A DNA stretch of 5,247 nt from Pseudomonadota bacterium (lineage in GTDB: Bacteria > Pseudomonadota > Alphaproteobacteria > Rhizobiales > Xanthobacteraceae). Of this stretch, positions 1 to 5,247 are shown one piece after another (the first letter of the stretch is position 1; each line of letters begins with the position of its first letter). The translations under genes were made by a program, and so were the position numbers. The DNA is taken from contig JAJYAH010000555.1 of assembly GCA_021779635.1 (NCBI GenBank), positions 1-5,247 of the forward strand, in the 5' to 3' direction. Under the pieces are notes generated by a model. The model made no database searches. It was not told the DNA's origin and saw nothing but the letters and a program-made list of their open reading frames with translations.

Positions 1-732
1 ACCGGCGAACGGCATGAGGAGCATCCGAAGAAGGCGCCCTACAACACTCTCATCCTGATGAACGACAAGGGTGAGGTGGTACAGAAATATCGCAAGATCA
101 TGCCTTGGGTGCCGATCGAGGGCTGGTATCCCGGAAATTGCACCTACGTGTCCGAAGGACCCAAGGGTCTCAAGGTCTCGCTGATCATCTGCGACGACGG
201 CAACTATCCCGAGATCTGGCGCGACTGCGCGATGAAGGGGGCCGAGCTGATCGTGCGCTGCCAGGGCTACATGTATCCGGCCAAGGATCAGCAGGTGGTC
301 ATGGCGAAAGCGATGGCGTGGGCCAACAACGTTTATGTGGCCGTCGCCAATGCCGCTGGCTTCGACGGCGTCTATTCCTATTTCGGTCATTCGGCGATCA
401 TCGGTTTCGACGGCCGCACGCTCGGGGAGACCGGCGAGGAAGAATACGGCATCCAGTACGCCCAGCTCTCCAAGATGCTGATCCGCGATGCACGCAAGAA
501 TGGCCAATCCGAAAACCATCTCTTCAAGCTGGTGCACCGCGGCTACACCGGGATGATCAATTCCGGCGAAGGCGACCGTGGCGTGGCGGCATGTCCTTAC
601 GAATTCTACTCGAAGTGGATCGCCGATCCCGAAGGCACCCGCGAAATGGTGGAATCCTTTACCCGAACCACCGTGGGAACCGACGAGGCGCCAATCGAGG
701 GGATTCCCAACAAAGTGGCGGCACATCGCTAA
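1..732 (+). CDS. amiE: Aliphatic amidase (acylamide amidohydrolase), 5'-truncated by the window edge
   Basis: Nitrilase-superfamily enzyme that hydrolyses short aliphatic amides such as acetamide to the acid plus ammonia in the cytoplasm. Reading frame 1 is open from base 1 ([16 protein letters not shown]...) to the TAA at 730-732, giving 243 residues. Against the remembered Pseudomonas aeruginosa AmiE (about 346 aa), the first visible residue corresponds to about residue 103, so roughly 102 residues are missing upstream and the full protein would be about 345 aa. Catalytic Lys (134 in AmiE) is the AAG at 94-96, within QKYRKIMPW. The active-site Glu142 equivalent is at 118-120. The nucleophile Cys166 equivalent is the TGC at 190-192, within [14 protein letters not shown]. 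The first catalytic Glu (Glu59) lies outside the window. The motifs [12 protein letters not shown] and [19 protein letters not shown] favour AmiE over formamidase AmiF. It lies 86 bases before ureE on the same strand, which suggests a shared nitrogen-supply role. Confidence 0.95.
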   Translation, partial: TGERHEEHPKKAPYNTLILMNDKGEVVQKYRKIMPWVPIEGWYPGNCTYVSEGPKGLKVSLIICDDGNYPEIWRDCAMKGAELIVRCQGYMYPAKDQQVVMAKAMAWANNVYVAVANAAGFDGVYSYFGHSAIIGFDGRTLGETGEEEYGIQYAQLSKMLIRDARKNGQSENHLFKLVHRGYTGMINSGEGDRGVAACPYEFYSKWIADPEGTREMVESFTRTTVGTDEAPIEGIPNKVAAHR

Positions 733-745
733 GCCGAAATCTGAA

Positions 746-779
746 GCTTCGCGCCGGCCTGACGCCGTCGGCGCGAAGC
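746..779 (+). terminator. Strong hairpin between amiE and ureE (terminator or attenuator candidate)
   Basis: A perfect 10-bp inverted repeat, GCTTCGCGCC (746-755) and GGCGCGAAGC (770-779), encloses a 14-base loop. The loop can extend the stem with GGC (756-758) pairing to GCC (764-766). It begins 14 bases after the amiE stop. Only a poor T-run follows (CCTTCT at 779-784), so it is not a textbook Rho-independent terminator. It could terminate partially, protect the 3' end of amiE mRNA, or mark a processing site that sets amiE and urease levels apart. The structure is seen directly; the function is inferred. Confidence 0.6.
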
Positions 780-803
780 CCTTCTACCGCACGCCTAATG
801 CTG

Positions 804-809
804 AAAGGA
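804..809 (+). promoter_or_regulatory. Ribosome binding site that decides the ureE start
   Basis: AAAGGA lies 9 bases before the ATG at 819. An in-frame ATG at 798 would add seven residues (MLKGSGA), but it has no purine-rich sequence at the right distance and would place this AAAGGA inside the coding region. The 819 start is therefore preferred. Confidence 0.65.
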
Positions 810-818
810 TCTGGCGCG

Positions 819-1349
819 ATGCTGCGCATTGATCATGTCCTGGGTAGCCGCCTCGAACCCGCCTTCTCGGAGGAAATTCATCGCCTCGAGCACCGCGGTG
901 CGGTCGACGTGGTCAATATACCGACGGCGGATCTGGCGCGGCGCCGGCTGCTGGCGACGACGCGCGCGGGCGAGGAACTTGCGATCGCCTTGCCGCGTGA
1001 CCAAAAGCTGTTTGACGGCGCGGTGCTGTTGATCGACGGCAAACGCGCGATCGTCGTGCGCGCCGCGACCGAGCGATGGATGCGCCTCGAGCCGCGCTCG
1101 ATCAGCGATGCGATCGAATTGGGCTATCACGCCGGAAATCTGCATTGGCGCGTCCGTTTTCAGGGCGAGGTTCTGTTTGTTGCGCTGGAGGGCCGGCCCG
1201 AGGACTACACCGCCCGGCTTGGAGAAATGATCTCGGGACGCCGGGTCGGCGTCAGCATTCTGGACGAGGAAGGCGACGGGGATAGCGCCACGCAGTCGGG
1301 CGACGTTTCGGTCTCGGCGAAAGATCATTCTCACCACGATGGCCGCTAG
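819..1349 (+). CDS. ureE: Urease accessory protein UreE (nickel metallochaperone)
   Basis: UreE binds nickel as a dimer in the cytoplasm and hands it to the UreG-containing activation complex. The protein is 176 aa (MLRIDHVLGS...), slightly longer than Klebsiella UreE (about 158 aa). An N-terminal peptide-binding-like domain covers about residues 1-75 and a C-terminal metal-binding domain about 80-150. The signature GYHAGNLHW (residues 102-110) holds His104, equivalent to the dimer-interface nickel ligand His96 of Klebsiella UreE. The two extra domain histidines of Klebsiella (YHHDH) are not present; that stretch reads EGRPEDYTARL. The tail is acidic and then weakly His-rich, with His170, His172 and His173 in DHSHHDGR, far poorer than the Klebsiella tail. 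It is the first gene of the urease block and stops 2 bases before ureF. ATG 798 is an alternative start. Sequence identity to well-studied UreE is modest, but context and the YHxGNxH motif settle the call. Confidence 0.9.
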   Translation: MLRIDHVLGSRLEPAFSEEIHRLEHRGAVDVVNIPTADLARRRLLATTRAGEELAIALPRDQKLFDGAVLLIDGKRAIVVRAATERWMRLEPRSISDAIELGYHAGNLHWRVRFQGEVLFVALEGRPEDYTARLGEMISGRRVGVSILDEEGDGDSATQSGDVSVSAKDHSHHDGR

Positions 1350-1351
1350 GG

Positions 1352-2023
1352 ATGCTGTCGATATTGCAGGCGATCTGGCAAGCCGACGGGGCGTTTCCGA
1401 GCGGATCCTTTGCGTTTTCCTACGGGGTCGAGGGTGTCGTCGCGCTGCGTCCTGAACTGGACCAGGCTGGCCTTGCCGAATTGACGGCTACTATTATCCG
1501 TCAACGCTGGCAGACCTGCGATCGGATCGCCCTGGTAAAGGCATTCCGCGCCGCCGGCGATCTCGACGCCATTGCAGATATCGACCGTAACGTCGAGGCT
1601 TCGACGTTCGGCAGTACCATCCGCGACGGCTCGCGGCGCAACGGCGGATCCTTTCTGGCCTCACATGCGAGGCTCGGCGATGTGATGGCGCTGCGTTTGC
1701 GTGGCGCCGTCCGCTCGGGCATCTGCCTCGGCCATATTGCCGTTATGCAGGGAGCGCTCTGGCAGGCCATGGGCCTTGGCGAAATGCTTGCGCAACTTGC
1801 TTCCGCCTACGGGGTGGCCTCGGGCGTCACCGCGGCGGCGGTGCGGCTTGGCGCGATCGGCGCGCTGGAGGGTCAGAAGATCCTGCGCGGATGCCTTCCC
1901 TTGATCGAGGCCCTGGTCGCTCAGCCGGTCCCGGAAGACGCGGAACTGTCGAGCTTCATTCCGTTTCTTGAGATCGCCGCCGCGCGACATGCGCGGGCCG
2001 ATCTTCGCCTGTTTGGCAACTGA
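1352..2023 (+). CDS. ureF: Urease accessory protein UreF
   Basis: UreF joins UreD(H) and UreG in the complex that loads nickel and CO2 into apo-urease; in Klebsiella it is seen as gating UreG GTPase activity. The protein is 223 aa and mostly helical. Near the N-terminus, [20 protein letters not shown] followed by SYGVEG matches the family pattern (L..LQ..d..fP.G.f..S.GlE). The middle region [16 protein letters not shown] (about residues 88-103) matches the usual R..S...G..fL block. The C-terminus [15 protein letters not shown] matches the conserved SARHE...RLFRS tail. In the ATG start at 1352 only one residue precedes the conserved LSILQ segment, so the N-terminal arm is unusually short. No well-spaced ribosome site is visible (AGGG abuts the ATG), which suggests translation coupled to ureE, whose stop is 2 bases upstream. 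No nearby in-frame upstream start is better. Confidence 0.9.
   Translation: MLSILQAIWQADGAFPSGSFAFSYGVEGVVALRPELDQAGLAELTATIIRQRWQTCDRIALVKAFRAAGDLDAIADIDRNVEASTFGSTIRDGSRRNGGSFLASHARLGDVMALRLRGAVRSGICLGHIAVMQGALWQAMGLGEMLAQLASAYGVASGVTAAAVRLGAIGALEGQKILRGCLPLIEALVAQPVPEDAELSSFIPFLEIAAARHARADLRLFGN
1589..1608 (+). repeat. Perfect palindrome inside ureF
   Basis: AACGTCGA (1589-1596) and TCGACGTT (1601-1608) are exact reverse complements around a GGCT loop. This gives an 8-bp hairpin within the ureF reading frame. It could be chance in GC-rich coding DNA; no function is claimed. Confidence 0.4.
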
Positions 2024-2027
2024 GGGG
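2023..2027 (+). promoter_or_regulatory. Ribosome binding site that decides the ureAB start
   Basis: AGGGG overlaps the last base of the ureF TGA stop and sits 7 bases before the ATG at 2035. A TTG in the same frame at 2029 would lie only 1 base from it, so ATG 2035 ([11 protein letters not shown]) is chosen. This also matches the usual UreA N-terminus (MELTPREKDKL). Confidence 0.7.
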
Positions 2028-2034
2028 CTTGACG

Positions 2035-2733
2035 ATGCTGCTGACACCTACCGAGCTCGAACGTTTGACCATCTTTACCGCGGCCGAACTGGCGCGGCGG
2101 CGACGCGCCAAAGGACTGAAATTGAACTACCCCGAAGCGGTCGCCATCATCACCGACGAAATCCTGGAAGGGGCGCGAGAAGGGCGCTCGGTTGCCGATC
2201 TGATCGGATATGGATCGACGATCCTGTCGACCGATGACGTGCTGTCCGGCATCGCCTCGATGATGAACATCATTCAGGTGGAATGCGTGTTTCCCGACGG
2301 TACCAAGCTCGTGACGGTCCATGAGCCGATCCGCCCTGCGCCCGGAACGCGGGCGGATGTCGAACACCCGGGCCGCATCACTGCCGTTGACGGCAGCATC
2401 GATCTCAATGCGGGCCGCCGCTCGGTCACATTGAAGGCGCGCAATACCGGCGATCGCCCGATCCAGATCGGATCGCACTTCCACTTCTTCGAGGTCAACA
2501 AGGCCATGGAGTTCGACCGGGCGGCCGCCTTCGGCATGCGTCTCGACATTCCAGCCGGTACGGCGGTGCGGTTCGAACCTGGAGCGTGGAAGGAAGTGAC
2601 GCTGGTGACCCTGGGCGGCCGGAGCGAATTGACCGGCCTGAACAACCTGACGAATGGATCAAGCTCGGATCTCGCTGTGCGCGCTGGCGCGCTCGAACGG
2701 GCGAAAAAGCGCGGCTTCAAGGGGGCGTCGTGA
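2035..2733 (+). CDS. ureAB: Fused urease gamma/beta subunit (UreA-UreB)
   Basis: Structural subunit of the cytoplasmic nickel urease, combining in one 232-aa chain what most bacteria encode as separate UreA (about 100 aa) and UreB (about 105 aa). Residues 1-100 are the gamma domain, with LTPTELERL at the start, [11 protein letters not shown] (27-37), EGAREGRSV and [14 protein letters not shown] (86-99). A linker of about 10 residues ([10 protein letters not shown]) follows. Residues 111 to about 205 are the beta domain: [27 protein letters not shown] (137-155) and [12 protein letters not shown] (172-183). The last 25-30 residues form a basic tail ([12 protein letters not shown]). There is no stop codon or frameshift at the junction, so the fusion looks genuine. 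Such fusions are known in Helicobacter and in some actinobacteria and rhizobia. It lies 11 bases after ureF and ends 1 base before ureC, which favours stoichiometric translation with UreC. Confidence 0.95.
   Translation: MLLTPTELERLTIFTAAELARRRRAKGLKLNYPEAVAIITDEILEGAREGRSVADLIGYGSTILSTDDVLSGIASMMNIIQVECVFPDGTKLVTVHEPIRPAPGTRADVEHPGRITAVDGSIDLNAGRRSVTLKARNTGDRPIQIGSHFHFFEVNKAMEFDRAAAFGMRLDIPAGTAVRFEPGAWKEVTLVTLGGRSELTGLNNLTNGSSSDLAVRAGALERAKKRGFKGAS
2719..2725 (+). promoter_or_regulatory. Ribosome binding site for ureC
   Basis: AAGGGGG inside the last codons of ureAB lies 9 bases before the ATG at 2735. It supports starting ureC there rather than at the in-frame ATG 2654, which would overlap ureAB by 80 bases and add 27 residues not found in UreC proteins. 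Confidence 0.65.
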
Positions 2734-2734
2734 A

Positions 2735-4444
2735 ATGGCGAGCATCGACCGTCACGATTACGCGGCACTTTACGGTCCGACCACAGGTGACTCGGTTCGG
2801 CTCGGCGATACCGCGCTGACGGCGGTCGTCGAAAAAGATCACGCCGTTTACGGCGACGAATGCCTGCACGGCGGCGGCAAGACCTTGCGTGACGGAATTG
2901 GCATGGCCGGCATTACCAGCGCCGAGGGAGCGTTGGACTTTCTGCTTTGCAACGTCGTCATCATTGATCCGGTGATCGGAATCGTCAAAGGCGACCTCGG
3001 CATTCGCCACGGCCGTGTCGTCGGCATCGGCAAGGCCGGCAATCCGGCCATCATGGACGGCGTCGATCCGCGCCTGATCGTCTCCAGCGGCACCACGGTG
3101 CGCGACTGCGAAGGCCTGATTGCGACGCCGGGCGCGATCGATGTTCACGTGCACTTCGACAGCGCCGGCCTCGTCGAGCATGCGCTGGCAAGCGGCATCA
3201 CCACGATGATCGGCGGCTCGCTCGGCCCGATCACCGTCGGGATCGATTCCGGCGGTCCCTTCAACACCGGCAAGATGCTGCAGGCCGCGGAAGCCTGGCC
3301 GATGAATTTCGGCTTTTTGGGACGCGGCAATTCGCATCGCGCGCCGCCATTGATTGAGCAGCTTGAAACCGGCGTCATGGGCCTGAAGCTTCACGAGGAT
3401 TGGGGGTCGATGCCGGCGGCGATCGACACTTGCCTGCGGGTGGCCGATGAATACGATTTTCAGGTACAGATCCACACCGATACCCTGAACGAGTCCGGCT
3501 TCGTCGAAGATACCCTGGAGGCGATCGGTGGCCGCACCATCCACATGTACCATACCGAGGGCGCCGGCGGCGGCCACGCGCCGGATATCATCCGTGTCGC
3601 CGGCGAGATGCATTGCCTGCCGTCATCGACCAATCCGACCAATCCCTTCACCATCAACACGTTCGACGAACACCTCGACATGACGATGGTGTGCCATCAT
3701 CTCAATCCGGCGATCCCGGAGGATGTGGCATTCGCGGAAAGCCGCATTCGCAGACAAACCATCGCAGCCGAGGATGTGCTGCATGACATCGGCGCCATTT
3801 CGATGCTCGGCTCCGACAGCCAGGGCATGGGCCGCATCCACGAGGTGATCTGCCGCACCTGGCAGTTGGCGTCGAAGATGAAGGAGCAGCGCGGCGCGCT
3901 GCCGGAAGACCGCCCCGGTTTCGGCGACAATGCCCGGATTCTCCGCTATATCGCCAAATACACGATCAACGCCGCGCGCACGTTCGGGATCGCCGACCAC
4001 ATCGGGTCGCTGGAAGATGGCAAGCTTGCCGATATCGTGGTTTGGCGCCCGGCCTTTTTCGGCATCAAGCCTGAACTGGTGATCAAGGGCGGCTTCATCG
4101 CCTGGGGTGCGATGGGCGACAGCGCGGCCTCGCTGATGACCTGCGAGCCGATGCTGATGCGCCCGCAGTGGGGAGCGTTTGGCAAAGCTCCTGCAGCTTT
4201 GTCGGCGTGCTTTGTGCATCCGCTGGCAGTCGCACGCGATTTGGCGGGTGAACTTGGCCTCTCCAAGGGGATGCTTCCGGTCGGAGGCACGCGAAAGCTG
4301 TCAAAGCGCGACATGCAGTGGAACGATGCCTGTCCAAAGATCACCGTCGACCCCGAGACCTTCAATGTTTTCGTCGATGGTGTACTTGCGACCTGCGAAC
4401 CGGCTCGCGAAGTGCCGCTGGCGCGCCGCTACATGCTGAGGTGA
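2735..4444 (+). CDS. ureC: Urease alpha subunit (catalytic, dinickel)
   Basis: Catalytic subunit that hydrolyses urea to ammonia and carbamate at a carbamylated-lysine dinickel centre in the cytoplasm. At 569 aa it is close to Klebsiella UreC (567). It begins [20 protein letters not shown], the normal N-terminus. All catalytic positions align with Klebsiella: His138 and His140 (HVH; 134/136), carbamylated Lys218 and His220 (GLKLHEDWG; 217/219), His247 ([11 protein letters not shown]; 246), His273 ([13 protein letters not shown]; 272), flap Cys320-His321 (MVCHH; 319/320), Arg337 (AESRIRR) and Asp361 (GSDSQGMG; 360). Two stretches differ sharply. FDSAGLVEH replaces the usual WICPQQAEE after [20 protein letters not shown] (161-177) replaces the GGTGPAAGTHATTCTPGPW loop, with 3 fewer residues between His140 and Lys218. 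The enzyme should be active, but belongs to a divergent branch. The gene lies 1 base after ureAB and 3 bases before ureG. Confidence 0.96.
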   Translation: MASIDRHDYAALYGPTTGDSVRLGDTALTAVVEKDHAVYGDECLHGGGKTLRDGIGMAGITSAEGALDFLLCNVVIIDPVIGIVKGDLGIRHGRVVGIGKAGNPAIMDGVDPRLIVSSGTTVRDCEGLIATPGAIDVHVHFDSAGLVEHALASGITTMIGGSLGPITVGIDSGGPFNTGKMLQAAEAWPMNFGFLGRGNSHRAPPLIEQLETGVMGLKLHEDWGSMPAAIDTCLRVADEYDFQVQIHTDTLNESGFVEDTLEAIGGRTIHMYHTEGAGGGHAPDIIRVAGEMHCLPSSTNPTNPFTINTFDEHLDMTMVCHHLNPAIPEDVAFAESRIRRQTIAAEDVLHDIGAISMLGSDSQGMGRIHEVICRTWQLASKMKEQRGALPEDRPGFGDNARILRYIAKYTINAARTFGIADHIGSLEDGKLADIVVWRPAFFGIKPELVIKGGFIAWGAMGDSAASLMTCEPMLMRPQWGAFGKAPAALSACFVHPLAVARDLAGELGLSKGMLPVGGTRKLSKRDMQWNDACPKITVDPETFNVFVDGVLATCEPAREVPLARRYMLR

Positions 4445-4447
4445 CCG

Positions 4448-5101
4448 ATGCGGCAGGCGATCGAAGGAAGTGGCACCACGTCCGCGGTCGTATCGCCGGC
4501 GGCCCGGGTGGGCATCGGAGGACCGGTCGGGTCAGGCAAGACCGCGCTGATCGAAGCGCTGATCCCGGAACTGCAGCGTCGAGGCGTCGACCTTGCCGTG
4601 GTGACCAACGATCTCGTCACCAAGGAAGACGCCGAACGGTTGCGCCGCTCCGGCCTCATTGATCCCTTGCGGGTATCCGCCGTCGAAGCCGGCGCCTGCC
4701 CGCACACCGTGATCCGTGAGGATCCGACGTTGAATATCGCAGCCGGCGACGACCTCGAAGCCAGATTTCCGGGCGTCGAATTGATCCTGTTCGAGTCGGG
4801 CGGCGACAATCTCGCATCGACCTTCTCGCTCGATCTGGTCGATTGGTGGATCTTTGTGATCGACGTCGCCGGTGGCGACGATATTCCACGCAAAAGGGGA
4901 CCGGGGCTATTGCGGTGCGATTTGCTCGTCGTCAACAAGATCGATCTGGCGCCGTATGTTGGAGTAGAGCTCGAGCCGATGCTGGCGGAGGCGAGGCGGG
5001 TTCGCGCCAATCGGCCGATCATCGCCACCAACGCGCGATCCGGCGTCGGAATCAAGGAGGTTGCCGATGCTATCCTTGCCGCAGTCCTGTTCCGAACCTG
5101 A
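4448..5101 (+). CDS. ureG: Urease accessory GTPase UreG
   Basis: SIMIBI-class GTPase whose GTP-dependent dimer carries nickel and powers its insertion into apo-urease with UreF, UreD and UreE. The protein is 217 aa, slightly longer than Klebsiella UreG (about 205). It contains a P-loop GPVGSGKT (residues 25-32), [11 protein letters not shown] (51-61), the nickel-binding Cys-Pro-His (84-86 in [13 protein letters not shown]), ESGGDNL (116-122), a guanine-specificity motif NKID (163-166) in [10 protein letters not shown], and a G5-like TNARSGVG (194-201). An N-terminal segment of about 20 residues (rich in S/T/A) precedes the first strand, about 11 longer than in Klebsiella and without histidines. 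The ribosome site GAGG overlaps the ureC end (4438-4441), 6 bases before the ATG. It is the last gene of the block and is followed by a likely terminator. Sequence unlike its neighbours is not seen. Confidence 0.96.
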   Translation: MRQAIEGSGTTSAVVSPAARVGIGGPVGSGKTALIEALIPELQRRGVDLAVVTNDLVTKEDAERLRRSGLIDPLRVSAVEAGACPHTVIREDPTLNIAAGDDLEARFPGVELILFESGGDNLASTFSLDLVDWWIFVIDVAGGDDIPRKRGPGLLRCDLLVVNKIDLAPYVGVELEPMLAEARRVRANRPIIATNARSGVGIKEVADAILAAVLFRT

Positions 5102-5104
5102 CGC

Positions 5105-5125
5105 CGGCCGCGAGGCCGAAGTTTT
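5105..5125 (+). terminator. Probable Rho-independent terminator after ureG
   Basis: CGGCC (5105-5109) and GGCCG (5114-5118) form an all-GC 5-bp stem capped by the loop GCGA, a GNRA tetraloop. TTTT follows at 5122-5125 after AAG. It begins 4 bases beyond the ureG stop. The stem is short and the T-run modest, so termination may be partial, but position and shape suit the end of the urease operon. Confidence 0.55.
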
Positions 5126-5126
5126 A

Positions 5127-5164
5127 GAGTCTGTTCCGTTCCGATTGGATCGGAACGAAGGCTC
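5127..5164 (+). repeat. Palindrome 1 of a probable dispersed intergenic repeat
   Basis: CGTTCCGAT (5137-5145) and ATCGGAACG (5149-5157) are exact reverse complements around TGG, a 9-bp stem. Outer pairing of GAGTC (5127-5131) with GGCTC (5160-5164), with one G-T wobble, extends it past a small internal loop. From memory, hairpins of this form followed by ATTCTTTATTTGACGCG are frequent between genes in Bradyrhizobium, Rhodopseudomonas and relatives. Copy number cannot be seen here. Confidence 0.6.
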
Positions 5165-5180
5165 CAATTCTTTATTTGAC

Positions 5181-5224
5181 GCGTTTTCTTCACGCGAACC
5201 GGTATCCACTTCGCTCGAAAACGC
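5181..5224 (+). repeat. Palindrome 2 of a probable dispersed intergenic repeat
   Basis: GCGTTTTC (5181-5188) pairs exactly with GAAAACGC (5217-5224), and GCGAA (5194-5198) with TTCGC (5210-5214), leaving the core CCGGTATCCAC (5199-5209). A 16-base AT-rich spacer (5165-5180) separates it from palindrome 1. I recall this block (CGCGAACCGGTATCCACTTC) as a high-copy extragenic element in Bradyrhizobiaceae and some other Rhizobiales. The two palindromes together likely form one unit. The remaining bases to 5247 hold no recognisable gene. Confidence 0.6.
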
Positions 5225-5247
5225 TCTCCTGGTTGCGGAACTGGCGG

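Noticed and set aside
105..818. Long open frame running through amiE and into ureE
   Set aside because: The part before 798 is the out-of-frame reading of amiE, arginine-rich and without family motifs; only the segment from 819 on is a real protein (UreE).
811..826. Possible sigma-54 site before ureE (TGGCGC...TGC)
   Set aside because: The spacing is off by one base and the site covers the ureE start codon.
2654..2734. Upstream ATG that would extend UreC by 27 residues
   Set aside because: It overlaps ureAB, adds residues absent from UreC proteins, and the ATG at 2735 has a good ribosome site and the expected [10 protein letters not shown] start.
2717..3613. Minus-strand open frame of 298 codons opposite ureC
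   Set aside because: A GC-rich shadow of ureC with no recognisable motif or operon context; the plus strand is fully explained by UreC.
3623..4219. Minus-strand open frame of 198 codons opposite ureC
   Set aside because: Shadow reading of a strongly conserved UreC segment; no motif or start signal supports it.
4471..4485. Sigma-54-like pattern TGGCAC with GG-N10-GC spacing
   Set aside because: It lies inside the ureG coding region, has CCGC instead of TTGC at the -12 element, and would drive no sensible transcript.
4429..5193. Minus-strand open frame of 254 codons opposite ureG
   Set aside because: It mirrors the ureG coding region and runs into the palindromic repeat; serine/arginine-rich with no family resemblance.
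5226..5247. Possible start of a downstream gene
   Set aside because: Only 22 bases remain after the repeat; no start codon with ribosome site can be supported.

Overview
The window is a tightly packed, plus-strand nitrogen-scavenging locus from a high-GC proteobacterium. Protein similarity by eye and the GC-rich third codon positions suggest an alphaproteobacterium, most likely of the Bradyrhizobium/Rhodopseudomonas group (Bradyrhizobiaceae/Nitrobacteraceae). The palindromic sequence at the 3' end, which I remember as a common intergenic repeat in those genomes, points the same way. This is recall and inference, not a search result.

Layout: positions 1-732 hold the 3' part of an aliphatic amidase gene (amiE), whose 5' end lies outside the window. 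An 86-base gap (733-818) follows, with a strong 10-bp hairpin. Then come five genes of a urease operon with almost no spacing: ureE (819-1349), ureF (1352-2023), a fused gamma/beta subunit gene ureAB (2035-2733), ureC (2735-4444) and ureG (4448-5101). A short GC hairpin with a GCGA loop and a TTTT run closes ureG. The last ~120 bases carry a two-part palindromic repeat and no recognisable gene.

How the parts fit: AmiE releases ammonia from short-chain amides. UreAB and UreC form the nickel urease that splits urea into ammonia and carbamate. UreE delivers nickel, UreG is the GTPase that drives nickel insertion, and UreF is the bridging activation factor. The fourth usual activation factor, UreD (UreH), is not in the window.

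The most notable points are the non-standard gene order (E-F-AB-C-G), the lack of ureD before a likely terminator, and a UreC that keeps every nickel-binding and catalytic residue but has a rewritten, shortened substrate-pocket loop. I see no defence system, mobile element, CRISPR array or RNA gene. The locus looks like a divergent second-type urease cluster rather than an entirely new system.
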